A stretch of 64,000 bases of DNA from contig CAZEFK010000002.1 in the NCBI GenBank assembly GCA_964511405.1, forward strand, positions 16,881-80,880. Direction: 5' to 3'. Positions 43,586-52,051 of this stretch are shown here, piece after piece. Position 1 is the stretch's first letter. The number at the start of each line of letters is the position of its first letter. The translations under genes were made by a program, and so were the position numbers. Source of the stretch: CAZEFK01 sp964511405 (GTDB lineage Bacteria > Pseudomonadota > Alphaproteobacteria > Elsterales > Elsteraceae). The notes beneath the pieces are model-generated. The model was given only the letters and a program-made list of their open reading frames with translations, was not told the origin of the DNA and did no database searches.

Positions 43586-44385
43586 CCACATCGGATCTGT
43601 TCCGCCGCCTGCATGACGGCCCCGGCCCGCTGATCCTGGCCAACGCCTGGGATGCCGGCAGTGCCCGCCTGATCGAAAGCCTGGGCGCGCCGGCGATCGC
43701 AACCACCAGCGCCGGCGTCGCCTGGGCGCTGGGCTATCCCGACGGCGACGCAGTGCCGGTGCCGGCGCTCGCCACGGCGGTCGCCGCCATTGCCCGGGTG
43801 ATCCGGGTCCCGCTCTCGGTCGATATCGAGGGCGGCTACGCCGACAGCGCGGACGGCGTCGAGGCCGCGGTGACGGCCGTGGTCCAGGCCGGAGCCGTCG
43901 GCATCAACATCGAGGACGGCGCCGACGCGCCGGAGCTGCTGGCGGCCAAGATCGCCCGGACGAAGCAGATCGCGCGCGGGCGGGGCGTCGACCTGTTCGT
44001 CAACGCCCGCACCGACGTCTATCTGCGCGGCCTGGCCCCGGCCGGGCAGCGGGTCGACGAGGTGCTGGCGCGCGGCCGCCGCTACCGCGAGGCCGGCGCC
44101 GACGGGCTGTTCGTCCCCGGGCTGGCCGACCCCGCCGAGATCCGAGCCGTGGCCGCGGGGGCCGGCCTGCCGCTCAACCTCATGGCCTGGCCCGGACTGC
44201 CGGCGCCGGCGGCGTTGGCCGAGCTGGGCGTGCGCCGGCTGAGCGCCGGCTCGGCCATCGCGCAATTGGTCTGGGGCCAGACCGCAGCCGTCGCGGCGGC
44301 GTTCCTGCGCGACGGTGCCTCCGCGCCGCTGTCCGAGGGCGCCCAGCCCTATGGAGCGCTCAACGCCTTGTTCCGCGACCGCTGA
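43582..44385 (+). CDS. Isocitrate lyase/PEP mutase family protein
   Basis: TIM-barrel lyase of 267 residues. LANAWDAGSARLIESLGAPAIATTSAGVAWALGYPDG is the family start; PLSVDIEGGYAD holds the Mg-binding Asp/Glu and GAVGINIEDGA the next acidic motif. FVNARTDVYLRG follows. It is the oxaloacetate decarboxylase/2,3-dimethylmalate lyase-like branch often annotated only at family level; it lacks the KKCGH motif of isocitrate lyase. Coupled to the Ada-AlkA gene by a four-base overlap, a pairing seen by eye only here, so the functional link is unclear. Confidence 0.87.
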   Translation: MTTSDLFRRLHDGPGPLILANAWDAGSARLIESLGAPAIATTSAGVAWALGYPDGDAVPVPALATAVAAIARVIRVPLSVDIEGGYADSADGVEAAVTAVVQAGAVGINIEDGADAPELLAAKIARTKQIARGRGVDLFVNARTDVYLRGLAPAGQRVDEVLARGRRYREAGADGLFVPGLADPAEIRAVAAGAGLPLNLMAWPGLPAPAALAELGVRRLSAGSAIAQLVWGQTAAVAAAFLRDGASAPLSEGAQPYGALNALFRDR

Positions 44386-44518
44386 CGCGCGCCATTGTTT
44401 CGGTTGCAGAATGGGCTAGCTGACATCCATCAAACCACCTAGGATCTGCCGCGAGATCGCAGACGACGGACCCGGTGATGCCGCACACAGTCAGCTCCGC
44501 CCAAGCAAAGCAGGCGCG

Positions 44519-45223
44519 GTGAGCGTGCGGATGCGATCGACGATTGGGTGCGCGCTGGCCCTGCTGCCGCTGCTCCTGGTCGGGGCCTGCGCCGACCTGC
44601 ACGAGAACCTCGACCGCGGCGTCGCCGTGGTGACGGGCGCGCCGCCGGCCGACCAGGCCTATGTGGTCGTCGGCGTGGCCGTGAAGAAACCGCTCACCAA
44701 GCTGTTGGTGTCGACCTATGACGTCTCGCTGGGCTGGATCGGCTACGACCCGGCCACCCAGCGCCGCCGGTCGGGCGATGCGGCCACGGCGCCCTGGACC
44801 GTGGTGCGCTGCACCGCCCTGACCGTGAACTGCTCGGGCCAGCCGAACTACAGCGTCCTGGCGGTGCCGCCCGGCGACTATGCGCTGGCCTGGATCGACA
44901 GCGGCGACCGCGAATGGCTGTTCGCCGACTTCGCGAACCACCGCACCGCACGCTCCGGCGACACCACCTATCCCGTGGTGCTGTCGGCCGACGCCACGGT
45001 CCGCCCGCACGGCATGCGCTTCACGGTGCATCCGGGCGAGGCGGTCTATGTCGGCGACGTCGCCTTCGACCTGCAGGCCGCCGAGGGCGGCGCCCTGGCG
45101 CTCGACCGCGGCGAGACCAACGATGCGGCCCGGGCGGCGCTGGCCGATCACGGCATCAAGGCGCCGCTGGTGGTCCGCCCCTGGCGCGACGGCGACGGTG
45201 GACCGGCCATGGCGGCCCGCTGA
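44519..45223 (+). CDS. Putative lipoprotein of unknown function
   Basis: Protein of 234 residues with a lipoprotein signal: ALALLPLLLVGACADL, lipobox LVGAC, so it should be anchored through its Cys. The mature part is beta-rich (YVVVGVAVKKPLTKLLVSTY, FTVHPGEAVYVGDVAFDLQA) and may be a small beta-sandwich domain of the DUF2846-like kind, a guess by eye. The frame starts at GTG 44519; the ATG at 44531 is equally plausible. It is monocistronic. The 3' flank is the junction that cut a toxin gene (see 45224-45299). Confidence 0.65.
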   Translation: MSVRMRSTIGCALALLPLLLVGACADLHENLDRGVAVVTGAPPADQAYVVVGVAVKKPLTKLLVSTYDVSLGWIGYDPATQRRRSGDAATAPWTVVRCTALTVNCSGQPNYSVLAVPPGDYALAWIDSGDREWLFADFANHRTARSGDTTYPVVLSADATVRPHGMRFTVHPGEAVYVGDVAFDLQAAEGGALALDRGETNDAARAALADHGIKAPLVVRPWRDGDGGPAMAAR

Positions 45224-45299
45224 GCGCAGCGGCAGCTTCGCGCTCCCAGAGATATTCGTATTGGAAGACGAGCCCGGGCTGCGGCTCGGGTCTCGCCAT
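45224..45299 (-). pseudogene. Stub of a PemK-like toxin gene
   Basis: Eleven bases after the antitoxin stop a frame opens MARPEPQPGLVFQYEYLWER, which resembles the first 20 residues of PemK-like toxins that pair with Phd-type antitoxins in alphaproteobacteria. After about 23 codons it runs into the 3' end of the lipoprotein gene, read in antisense, and the rest of the toxin (about 100 residues) is absent. I infer a deletion with its joint near 45224-45240. Confidence 0.5.
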
Positions 45300-45309
45300 G
45301 GCGATGCGA

Positions 45310-45570
45310 TCAGTCGGTGTCGAGCAGGGAATTGAGTGCGAACAGCTCGGGATCGTCGATCGGCTTGCGGAGCTCGGCCACGAGCTCGGGCGGCAGGTCC
45401 ACCATCTTGATCGCCTGACGCTGCTGCGTCCGAATCCAGGCATACTCCCGCCCAGACACCACGATCAGGTCCTCGCCCCGGTCCATGGCAATGGCTACGG
45501 GGCCAAGCTCGGCGGCCGCAGCCACGTCCTCGATATGAGCCTGCAAGTCGGACTGGGTAAAGCGTTCCAT
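45310..45570 (-). CDS. Orphan Phd/YefM-like antitoxin
   Basis: Protein of 86 residues beginning MERFTQSDLQAHIEDVAAAA, followed by GPVAIAMDRGEDLIVVSGREYAWI, the Phd/YefM fold of antitoxins. GGAGATGAGG precedes the ATG. A toxin would normally follow directly, and only a short stub remains there (45224-45299). The antitoxin frame is intact and may now regulate or neutralise a related toxin elsewhere. A promoter candidate is TTGCCC (45619-45614), 17 bases, TATCTT (45596-45591). Confidence 0.78.
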   Translation of the reverse strand: MERFTQSDLQAHIEDVAAAAELGPVAIAMDRGEDLIVVSGREYAWIRTQQRQAIKMVDLPPELVAELRKPIDDPELFALNSLLDTD

Positions 45571-45590
45571 AACCTCATCTCCGCATACCG

Positions 45591-45619
45591 AAGATAGGGC
45601 TGCCCCGGCCGCCGGGCAA
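45591..45619 (-). promoter_or_regulatory. Candidate promoter of the orphan antitoxin
   Basis: TTGCCC, 17 bases, TATCTT on the minus strand, 20 bases upstream of the antitoxin ATG. The spacer contains an imperfect TGCCC/GGGCA inverted repeat that could be an operator. Confidence 0.35.
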
Positions 45620-45645
45620 GGCAAGCACGCTCCAGGTCAAGCCTG

Positions 45646-47067
45646 CTAGAGATACGGCAGCATCAGCCGCGCCGCCGCGTCCCGAACCCGTATCGCGAAC
45701 GGCCGGGCCTCGAGCTCGGCCGGCGGCACTGGCCGCGCCCGCTTGGCATCGATCACCGCCTCGATCTCGGTGGCGAAGGCCGGGTCGTAGACTTCGACGT
45801 TCAGCTCGAAGTTCAGACGGAAGCTGCGGATGTCCCAGTTGGCGCTGCCGACCGTCGACCACAGCCCGTCGATGGCCATGAGCTTCGAGTGGTCGAAGGG
45901 CGGCGCCGAATACCACAGCCGGCAGCCGGCGGCGAGCAGCGGCGGCAGATGCGCCCGGGTCGCCCAGTCCACAGGGCGCATGTTGCTGCGCTCCGGCAGC
46001 ACGAGGTCGACCGCGACGCCGCGCTGGGCGGCCAGCTCCAGGGCGCTCGACAGCCGGTCGTCGGGCAGGAAGTAGGGTGTCGCGATCCGGATCGACCGGC
46101 GGGCGGTGCCAACCGCGGTCAGCAGCACGAACTCCAGCTTGTCCAGGTCCTCGTCGGGGCCCGAGGTGATGGTGCGGACGGTGGCCGGGCCGTCGGGCTC
46201 GATGGCCGGGACCCACGTGGCGCCGCCCAGCGCATCGTTGGTGGCGAACAGCCAGTCCTCGGCGAAGGCCTCGACCAGCTGGTCGACCACCGGGCCTTCG
46301 ATGCGGAAATGGGTGTCGCGCACCGGATGCGGCGGCTTGGCGGCCGCCAGGTTCTCGGCCCCGATGTTGAGGCCGCCGGTGAACGCGACGGCGCCGTCGA
46401 CCACCAGGATCTTCTTGTGGGTGCGCATGTTCAGGAACGGCATGCGCCAGGGCACCAGCGAATGCAGGAAGCGCGCCGTCGGCACGCCGGCGCGGCGCAG
46501 CGCGCGGTGGGTCGGCGACACCAGATAGCCGCCGCCGAAGCCGTCGATCAGCACCCGGACCTCGACGCCGCGGCGATGGGCGTCGATCAGGGCGTCGATG
46601 AACGGCCGGCCGGCCGCATCGTCGCGGAAGATGTAGCTCATCAGGCCGATGCTGCTGCGCGCCTCCTGGATCGCCGCCAGCATCGCGGGATAGGCCTGGT
46701 CGCCGCTGTCGAGCAGCGCGATCCGGTTGCCGGGCACCGCGGCGCGGCCGGTGATGTGGCCCGCCGCCACATAGAGCGCCGCGAGCTGTCCGGCTGCCCA
46801 GTCGGTCTCCGGGCCCGGGCGGTGGCGGCGCAGGCTGAGCGACGGGCGGTCGAGCTCGCGCGCGCGCCGGCGCACCCGGTTGATGCCGAAGGCCAGGTAC
46901 AGCACGCTGCCGATCATCGGCGACAGCCAGGCCAGCCCGATCCAGCCGAAGGCGCCGCGCACGTCGCGCTTGCTGAGCAGCGCATGCAGGGTCACCGCCA
47001 CCGCCGCCGCCAGGTGCAGCAGGCTGACCGCCACGGTGTCGAAGCTCGGCGCATCGGTGTGGTCCAT
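45646..47067 (-). CDS. Phospholipase D-like cardiolipin synthase
   Basis: Membrane enzyme of 473 residues. Two N-terminal hydrophobic segments (about 10-30 and 40-60, FGWIGLAWLSPMIGSVLYLAFG) precede two PLD domains with HKD motifs: MRTHKKILVVDGAVAFTGGLN and PFDHSKLMAIDGLWSTVGSAN. The family condenses phosphatidylglycerol to cardiolipin. FRLNFELNVEVYD after the second motif is typical of Cls. I prefer the ATG at 47067; a GTG at 47103 adds 12 residues. Divergent from the amidohydrolase gene. Confidence 0.88.
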   Translation of the reverse strand: MDHTDAPSFDTVAVSLLHLAAAVAVTLHALLSKRDVRGAFGWIGLAWLSPMIGSVLYLAFGINRVRRRARELDRPSLSLRRHRPGPETDWAAGQLAALYVAAGHITGRAAVPGNRIALLDSGDQAYPAMLAAIQEARSSIGLMSYIFRDDAAGRPFIDALIDAHRRGVEVRVLIDGFGGGYLVSPTHRALRRAGVPTARFLHSLVPWRMPFLNMRTHKKILVVDGAVAFTGGLNIGAENLAAAKPPHPVRDTHFRIEGPVVDQLVEAFAEDWLFATNDALGGATWVPAIEPDGPATVRTITSGPDEDLDKLEFVLLTAVGTARRSIRIATPYFLPDDRLSSALELAAQRGVAVDLVLPERSNMRPVDWATRAHLPPLLAAGCRLWYSAPPFDHSKLMAIDGLWSTVGSANWDIRSFRLNFELNVEVYDPAFATEIEAVIDAKRARPVPPAELEARPFAIRVRDAAARLMLPYL

Positions 47068-47125
47068 GGCCTGGGATCCTGCGCCCACCGGTGCGGGCGT
47101 CACAGGCTTGCTCTATCCTGTGCGC

Positions 47126-48556
47126 ATGTTCCTCGACAATGCCCTGATCCTGATCGGTTCGGAGTTCCGGGCCGGCGGTGTCCTGATCGACGGCGGCCGG
47201 ATCGCCGCCCTGGCCTGGGCCGACGACGAGCGGGCGGCCCTGCGCGCCCGCGGCGACTGGCTCGACGCCGGCGGCGACCTGCTGCTGCCCGGCCTGGTCG
47301 ACGCCCATTGCCACAGCTACGCCACGGTGCTGCGCGGCACCGAGAACAGCCTGCCGCTGGAGCTGTGGGCACTGTGGACGATGGGCTACGGCCGAGTGCT
47401 TGATGCCGCCGCCATCCACGCCGCGACGCTGCTGACCGCGGCCGAGATGATCCGCGGCGGCATCACCGCCGTCATCGACCATTTCCCCCATGTCCGCCAT
47501 GCCGCAGCGGCGCTGGCGGCGCACGAGCAGTCGGGCCTGCGGGTCGGCTTCGCGCCCTTCATTCAAGACGTGCCGGACCACCGCATTCTGGGCATCGACG
47601 TCCCCGACGACCTGCGCCAGGCCATCGAGGGGCAGCCGCCCGCGTCGGCCGCGGCGGTCGAGGCTCAGATCCAGGACATCACGACGGCCGCGCGCGCCGG
47701 CTCCGGCCGAGTCATCCCGATGCTCGGGCCGAACGCGCCCCAGCGCTGCTCGCCCGAGCGCATCGCGCTGTGGCGGCGGCTGCGCGACCGCCTGGCGCTG
47801 CCGGTCCACACCCACCTGCTGGAGACCGCCGCTCAGGCCCGCGCCTGCCGCGCCGCGTGGCCCGGCGGGCTGGTCGGCGAGATGTACCGGCAGGGGCTGC
47901 TGGGGCCGGGCCTGTCCTGCGCCCACGGCATCTGGCTGACGCCAGACGAGCGGCGCCTGCTGACCCGTCACGGCGTGACCGTGGTCCACAACCCGGCCAG
48001 CAATCTGATGCTGGGCAGCGGCGCCCTGCCGCTGGCGGAGTACCGGGCCCTGGGCACGCCGCTGGCGCTCGGCACCGATTCGTCGAACACCGGCGGCCGC
48101 CACGACCTGTTCGAGGCCATGCGCCTGGCGATCATGCTGCCGCGCCTGGCCGAGCGCGACTATCGCCGCTGGCCCGGGCCCGAGGTCGCGTTCGAGATGG
48201 CGACCGGCGGCGGCGCCCGGGCCCTGGGGCTGGCAGGGCAGCTGGGCCGGATCGAGCCGGGCTGGCTGGCCGACCTGGTGCTGCTGCGCCGCGGCCCCGG
48301 CCTGGCGGCATGGACGCCTGATCTGGCCGCCCTGGTCCAGCATGCCGGCCCCGAGGCCGTGCGCAGCGTCATGGTCGACGGCCGCTGGCTGCTCCAGGAC
48401 GGCCGCATGCTGGCCATCGACGAGGCGGCGCTGGCGGCCGAGGTCAATGCGCTGCGCGCGCGGCTGGCCGAGGCGGCGGCGCGCGAGACAGCGCTGGCGG
48501 AAGCCGCGCTGCCCAGCTTCGCCGCCTGGTACCACGCCCAGCCGCCGCTCGATTGA
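47126..48556 (+). CDS. Amidohydrolase, TRZ/ATZ (8-oxoguanine deaminase-like) family
   Basis: Metal-dependent deaminase/hydrolase of 476 residues. PGLVDAHCHSYATVLRGTENSLPLELW carries the HxH metal site, VHTHLLETAAQ the third His, CAHGIWLTPDERRLL the fourth, and LALGTDSSNTGGRHDLFEAM the final Asp. This is the pattern of TRZ/ATZ enzymes (8-oxoguanine deaminase, hydroxyatrazine hydrolase, SAH deaminase). The substrate is probably a purine- or triazine-like amine but cannot be fixed from sequence. Start at 47126, with little room for a leader before the divergent gene. Confidence 0.85.
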   Translation: MFLDNALILIGSEFRAGGVLIDGGRIAALAWADDERAALRARGDWLDAGGDLLLPGLVDAHCHSYATVLRGTENSLPLELWALWTMGYGRVLDAAAIHAATLLTAAEMIRGGITAVIDHFPHVRHAAAALAAHEQSGLRVGFAPFIQDVPDHRILGIDVPDDLRQAIEGQPPASAAAVEAQIQDITTAARAGSGRVIPMLGPNAPQRCSPERIALWRRLRDRLALPVHTHLLETAAQARACRAAWPGGLVGEMYRQGLLGPGLSCAHGIWLTPDERRLLTRHGVTVVHNPASNLMLGSGALPLAEYRALGTPLALGTDSSNTGGRHDLFEAMRLAIMLPRLAERDYRRWPGPEVAFEMATGGGARALGLAGQLGRIEPGWLADLVLLRRGPGLAAWTPDLAALVQHAGPEAVRSVMVDGRWLLQDGRMLAIDEAALAAEVNALRARLAEAAARETALAEAALPSFAAWYHAQPPLD

Positions 48557-48588
48557 CAGCCGGGCTGCGATCGCCCAAGGGTGCCGCC

Positions 48589-49221
48589 ATGACCGTTTCA
48601 GCCTTGCTCGACCTCGACGCGCTGGCCGCAGCGCCGGTGGCGACCGAGCCCTTCTCCTATGTCTACGTGCCGCGCTTCGTGGCGGCCGGCGCGCTCGGCG
48701 CCATCCACCGCGACTTTCCGCGGGTGCGCCAGGCCGGCAGCTTCCCGGTCGACGGCCTGGACCACGGCCCCGCCTTCGGCCGGCTGATCGAGGCCCTGCG
48801 CGGCCCGGCCCTGCACCGGGCGGTGGCCCGCGCCTTCGGCATGGACCTCGACCCCGCAGCTCTGCTGGTGACCGTGCGCGGCCTGATCGGCGGGCGCGAC
48901 GGCAACATCCACACCGACAGCGAGACCAAGCTGGTGACCATGCTGGTCTACCTGAACCTGGCCTGGGACCATACCGGCGGCCGGCTGCGGCTGCTGCGCA
49001 GCGCCACCGATCTCGAGGACTATGTGCTGGAGATCCCGCCGGTCGACGGCAACATGGTGATGTTCCGGCGCAGCGACCGCTCGTTCCACGGCCACCACCA
49101 AGCCCACGAGCCGCGGTTCCTGATCCAGGTCAACTGGATGACCAGCGTCGAGGCGCGCGACCGCGAGCTCAAGCGCCACGGCCGCAGCGCCTGGCTGAAG
49201 CGGCTGGTCACGTTCGGGTAG
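48589..49221 (+). CDS. 2OG-Fe(II) oxygenase family protein
   Basis: Protein of 210 residues with the double-stranded beta-helix motifs: H108-T-D110 (GNIHTDSETK), then FHGHHQAHEPRFLIQVNW holding the distal His (about H167) and Arg176 that should bind 2-oxoglutarate. AAGGG precedes the ATG at 48589. The length is that of small prolyl-hydroxylase-like or glycan-linked oxygenases. It converges with the O-glycosyltransferase gene, overlapping it by 14 bases at the 3' ends, so hydroxylation linked to glycosylation is conceivable, but the strands are opposite. Confidence 0.8.
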   Translation: MTVSALLDLDALAAAPVATEPFSYVYVPRFVAAGALGAIHRDFPRVRQAGSFPVDGLDHGPAFGRLIEALRGPALHRAVARAFGMDLDPAALLVTVRGLIGGRDGNIHTDSETKLVTMLVYLNLAWDHTGGRLRLLRSATDLEDYVLEIPPVDGNMVMFRRSDRSFHGHHQAHEPRFLIQVNWMTSVEARDRELKRHGRSAWLKRLVTFG

Positions 49222-51154
49222 CGCGGTCCCGGGCGGCCCGCAGCGCCGCCTCGAACCGGCCGGCGAAGCCGGGCCCGTCACACAGCGGCGAGGCCGCCAT
49301 GCGACCGCGCAGCGTCGCGCGCAATCGGGACCGCCGCGCCGAATCCCGCGCCAGGTCCGCCGCGATCGCCACGTAGCCGGCGACGCTGTCCGCGACCAGC
49401 TCGCCCAGCCCGACCTGCGCCAGCAGGCTGGCCCCGACCCGCGCGGCATGGCGGTCGCCGGCCAGGGTCACGACCGGCACGCCCATCCACAGCGCCTCGC
49501 AGGTCGTGGTCGTGCCGTTATAGGGGAACGGGTCGAGCGCGATGTCGACCCGGCCATAGAGCGCCAGATGCTCGCGATGCGATGCGGCCCACCCGACCAG
49601 CTCGACGCGGTCCGCAGCGACATCAAGCGCGGCGAGGCGCGCCAGCAGGGCGCCGCGCACGCCGGGATCGACCAGCGAGCGCGACTTCAGCAGCAGCCGC
49701 GAGCCCGGAACCACGGCCAGCAGCCGCCCCCAGGCCGCGAGCGTCGGCTCGCTCAGCTTGGGCAGCAGGTTGAAGCTGCCGAAGGTGATCGTGCCGGCCG
49801 GCGGCAGGGCCGGCGCCGGGGCGTCGGCCGGCGGCTGCCAGCACAGGAAGCCCTGGGGCAGGCGCAGCAGCTCTTCGGCGTGGTGGGCCTCGGCCCCCAG
49901 CGGATCGGCGACGGCGTCCGTGAGGCGCCAGTCGACCGCGGACAGGCCGGTGGTGCCGGGATGGCCGAGCCAGGTCATCTGGACCGGTGCGGGCCGCCGG
50001 GCCAGGGCCAGCAGGCGGTTGCTCGCCGTGTGGCCGGCAAGGTCGATGGCAATGTCGACGCCTTCGGCCGCGATCAGCGCGGCGACCTGGGCGTCATCCA
50101 GCCCCTGGGCGTCGTGCCAACGGTCGGCCAGGGCGCGCAGCCGCGCCGTGACCGAGTCCTGCGGACCAGTGGCGATCGCCACGATCTCGACGGCGCTGCG
50201 GTCGTGGTGGCGCCACAGCGGTTCGACGAAGGCGGCCACCGGGTGCTGGCACAGGTCGCCCGACAGATAGGCGACCCGCATCCGCCCCCGGCTCGGCCGC
50301 GACGTCCGCGCCATCGGCGCGAGGCCCTGGGCGCAAGCGGTCTCGAAGGCCCGGGCGGCGTCCAGAATGGCGGCACCGTCGACCTCGGGCAGGTAATGCA
50401 GGGTGAAGGCGAGACCGCTGCGCAGGACTGGCGCGGCCGGATCGGCGGCGATCGCGCGGCGGTAGGCCGCCGCCGCGGCCCCGGCGGCGCCATGCATCAG
50501 CTCGGCCGTGGCGAGCGCGCTCCAGCCGAACGCCAAGTCGGGCCGGCGCGCGACGGCGTCGGCCAGGATCGGCCGGGCCTCGCTCCAGCGGTCCAGCGCA
50601 TTGAGCGCGCGGCCGAGGCCGACGCTCAGGCTGCCGTCGCCGGGCGCCAGGGCCAGCCCCGCCTGGTAGTGCGCCAGCGCCTCCGCCGGACGGTCCGCCA
50701 GCCGGTGGAGCTCGGCCAGCTCCAACCGGGCCGCTGATTCGGTCGGCGCCGCGTCGACCGCGGCAACCAGGACCGGCAGCGCCTCCGCCGGGCGCCCGAT
50801 CGAGGCCAGCAGCCGCCCCAGGCCCAGCAGCGCCAGGGCATGGCCCGGCTCGCGCGCGAGCACCGCGCGGAAGCACGCCTCGGCCTCGGCCGGCCGCTGC
50901 AGCTGGCGCAGGGCCACCGCCAGGTTGACCGCGGCCGCCGACAGATCGGGCGCCAGATCCAGAGCGGCGCGATAGGCGGTCTCGGCAGCGGCGGCGTCGC
51001 CCAGCAGCTGGCAGGTGACACCCAGCGCATAGGGGTAATGCGGTTCGGCCGGCGCCGCCGCCGCTGCCGCCGCCAGATGGCGGCGGCACGCCACGAGGTC
51101 GCCGGCGGCGCGCGCCGCAAGCGCCGACTGGTAGAGGGACTGGGCCGGATCCAT
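49208..51154 (-). CDS. TPR protein with GT41 O-GlcNAc transferase (SPINDLY-like) domain
   Basis: Protein of 648 residues. The first 270 or so are tetratricopeptide repeats rich in Ala/Leu helices (for example AETAYRAALDLAPDLSAAAV, ALAHYQAGLALAPGDGSL). From residue 290 comes the GT41 catalytic part: RVAYLSGDLCQHPVAAFVEPL, QMTWLGHPGTTGLSAVDWRLTD, TITFGSFNLLPKLSEPTLAAW, DIALDPFPYNGTTTTCEALWMGVPVVTLAGDRHAARVGASLL. Such enzymes transfer a sugar (GlcNAc or fucose in eukaryotes) from a nucleotide sugar to Ser/Thr of proteins recognised by the TPRs. In alphaproteobacteria a related type modifies flagellin. Cytoplasmic. Confidence 0.9.
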   Translation of the reverse strand: MDPAQSLYQSALAARAAGDLVACRRHLAAAAAAAPAEPHYPYALGVTCQLLGDAAAAETAYRAALDLAPDLSAAAVNLAVALRQLQRPAEAEACFRAVLAREPGHALALLGLGRLLASIGRPAEALPVLVAAVDAAPTESAARLELAELHRLADRPAEALAHYQAGLALAPGDGSLSVGLGRALNALDRWSEARPILADAVARRPDLAFGWSALATAELMHGAAGAAAAAYRRAIAADPAAPVLRSGLAFTLHYLPEVDGAAILDAARAFETACAQGLAPMARTSRPSRGRMRVAYLSGDLCQHPVAAFVEPLWRHHDRSAVEIVAIATGPQDSVTARLRALADRWHDAQGLDDAQVAALIAAEGVDIAIDLAGHTASNRLLALARRPAPVQMTWLGHPGTTGLSAVDWRLTDAVADPLGAEAHHAEELLRLPQGFLCWQPPADAPAPALPPAGTITFGSFNLLPKLSEPTLAAWGRLLAVVPGSRLLLKSRSLVDPGVRGALLARLAALDVAADRVELVGWAASHREHLALYGRVDIALDPFPYNGTTTTCEALWMGVPVVTLAGDRHAARVGASLLAQVGLGELVADSVAGYVAIAADLARDSARRSRLRATLRGRMAASPLCDGPGFAGRFEAALRAARDRATRT

Positions 51155-51231
51155 TGCGGCACTGTAGCCGGCCGGGGAGTTGCCGCCAGCCGCTGCCGTT
51201 GTCCCATCAGACCACGATGGAGCGCATCGTC

Positions 51232-52026
51232 ATGGACCTGACCGGCCAGGCTGCAATCGTGACCGGCGCCAGCTCCGGCATCGGGCTGGCGGTGGCCCGG
51301 GCGCTGGCGGCGGCCGGCGCCGCCGTGGCGGTGAACTTCCACAGCCATGGCGAGGCCGCCGAGCAGCTGGCCCGGGAGATCCGCGCCGGCGGCGGCCAGG
51401 CCCAGGCGATCGGGGCCGACGTGGCCGAGGAAGACCAGGTGGCCCGGCTGTTCGCGGCGGCGATCGACCGGTTCGGCACCATCGACATCCTGGTCGCCAA
51501 TTCCGGCCTGCAGCGCGACGGGTCGGTTGCCGACCTGTCGCTGGCCGACTGGAACCGCGTCCTGGCGGTCAACCTGACCGGCCAGTTCCTGTGCGCCCAG
51601 GCCGCCGTGCGCGAATTCCGACGCCGCGGACCGCGGCCGGTCTCCAAGGCGCTCGGCAAGATCATCTGCATGAGCTCGGTGCATCAGGTGATTCCCTGGG
51701 CCGGGCATGTCAACTACGCGGCGTCCAAGGGCGGCGTGAAGCTGATGATGGAAACCCTGGCGCAGGAGCTGGCGCCCGAGCGGATCCGGGTCAACGCCCT
51801 GGCGCCGGGCGCCATCCGCACGCCGATCAACCGCGCCGCCTGGTCGACGCCCGAGGCCGAGCACGCCTTACTCACGCTGGTTCCCTATGGCCGCATCGGC
51901 GAGCCCGACGATGTCGGCCGCGCCGCGGCATGGCTGGCGTCGGACGACTCCGACTATGTGGTCGGCACGACCCTGGTGATCGACGGCGGCATGTGCCTCT
52001 ATCCGGCCTTCGCCGACAACGGTTAG
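51232..52026 (+). CDS. Short-chain dehydrogenase/reductase (glucose 1-dehydrogenase-like)
   Basis: SDR of 264 residues. Motifs: AIVTGASSGIGLAVARALAA (TGxxxGIG cofactor loop), VANSGLQ (NAG equivalent), ICMSSVHQVIPWAGHVNYAASKGG with the catalytic Ser-Tyr-Lys set, and the C-terminal YVVGTTLVIDGGM. The length and the SSVHQVIPWAGHVNYAASKG core match bacterial glucose 1-dehydrogenases, but other sugars or alcohols are possible. I start at 51232 because GGAG lies nine bases upstream; an in-frame ATG occurs at 51217. Confidence 0.85.
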   Translation: MDLTGQAAIVTGASSGIGLAVARALAAAGAAVAVNFHSHGEAAEQLAREIRAGGGQAQAIGADVAEEDQVARLFAAAIDRFGTIDILVANSGLQRDGSVADLSLADWNRVLAVNLTGQFLCAQAAVREFRRRGPRPVSKALGKIICMSSVHQVIPWAGHVNYAASKGGVKLMMETLAQELAPERIRVNALAPGAIRTPINRAAWSTPEAEHALLTLVPYGRIGEPDDVGRAAAWLASDDSDYVVGTTLVIDGGMCLYPAFADNG

Positions 52027-52051
52027 CGTAGCGGCTCCCGGAGGAGCCGCC

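Noticed and set aside
45575..48535. 986-codon open frame on the minus strand
   Set aside because: It crosses two real genes in the wrong frame (amidohydrolase and cardiolipin synthase), with an Arg/Pro/Gly-rich meaningless product.
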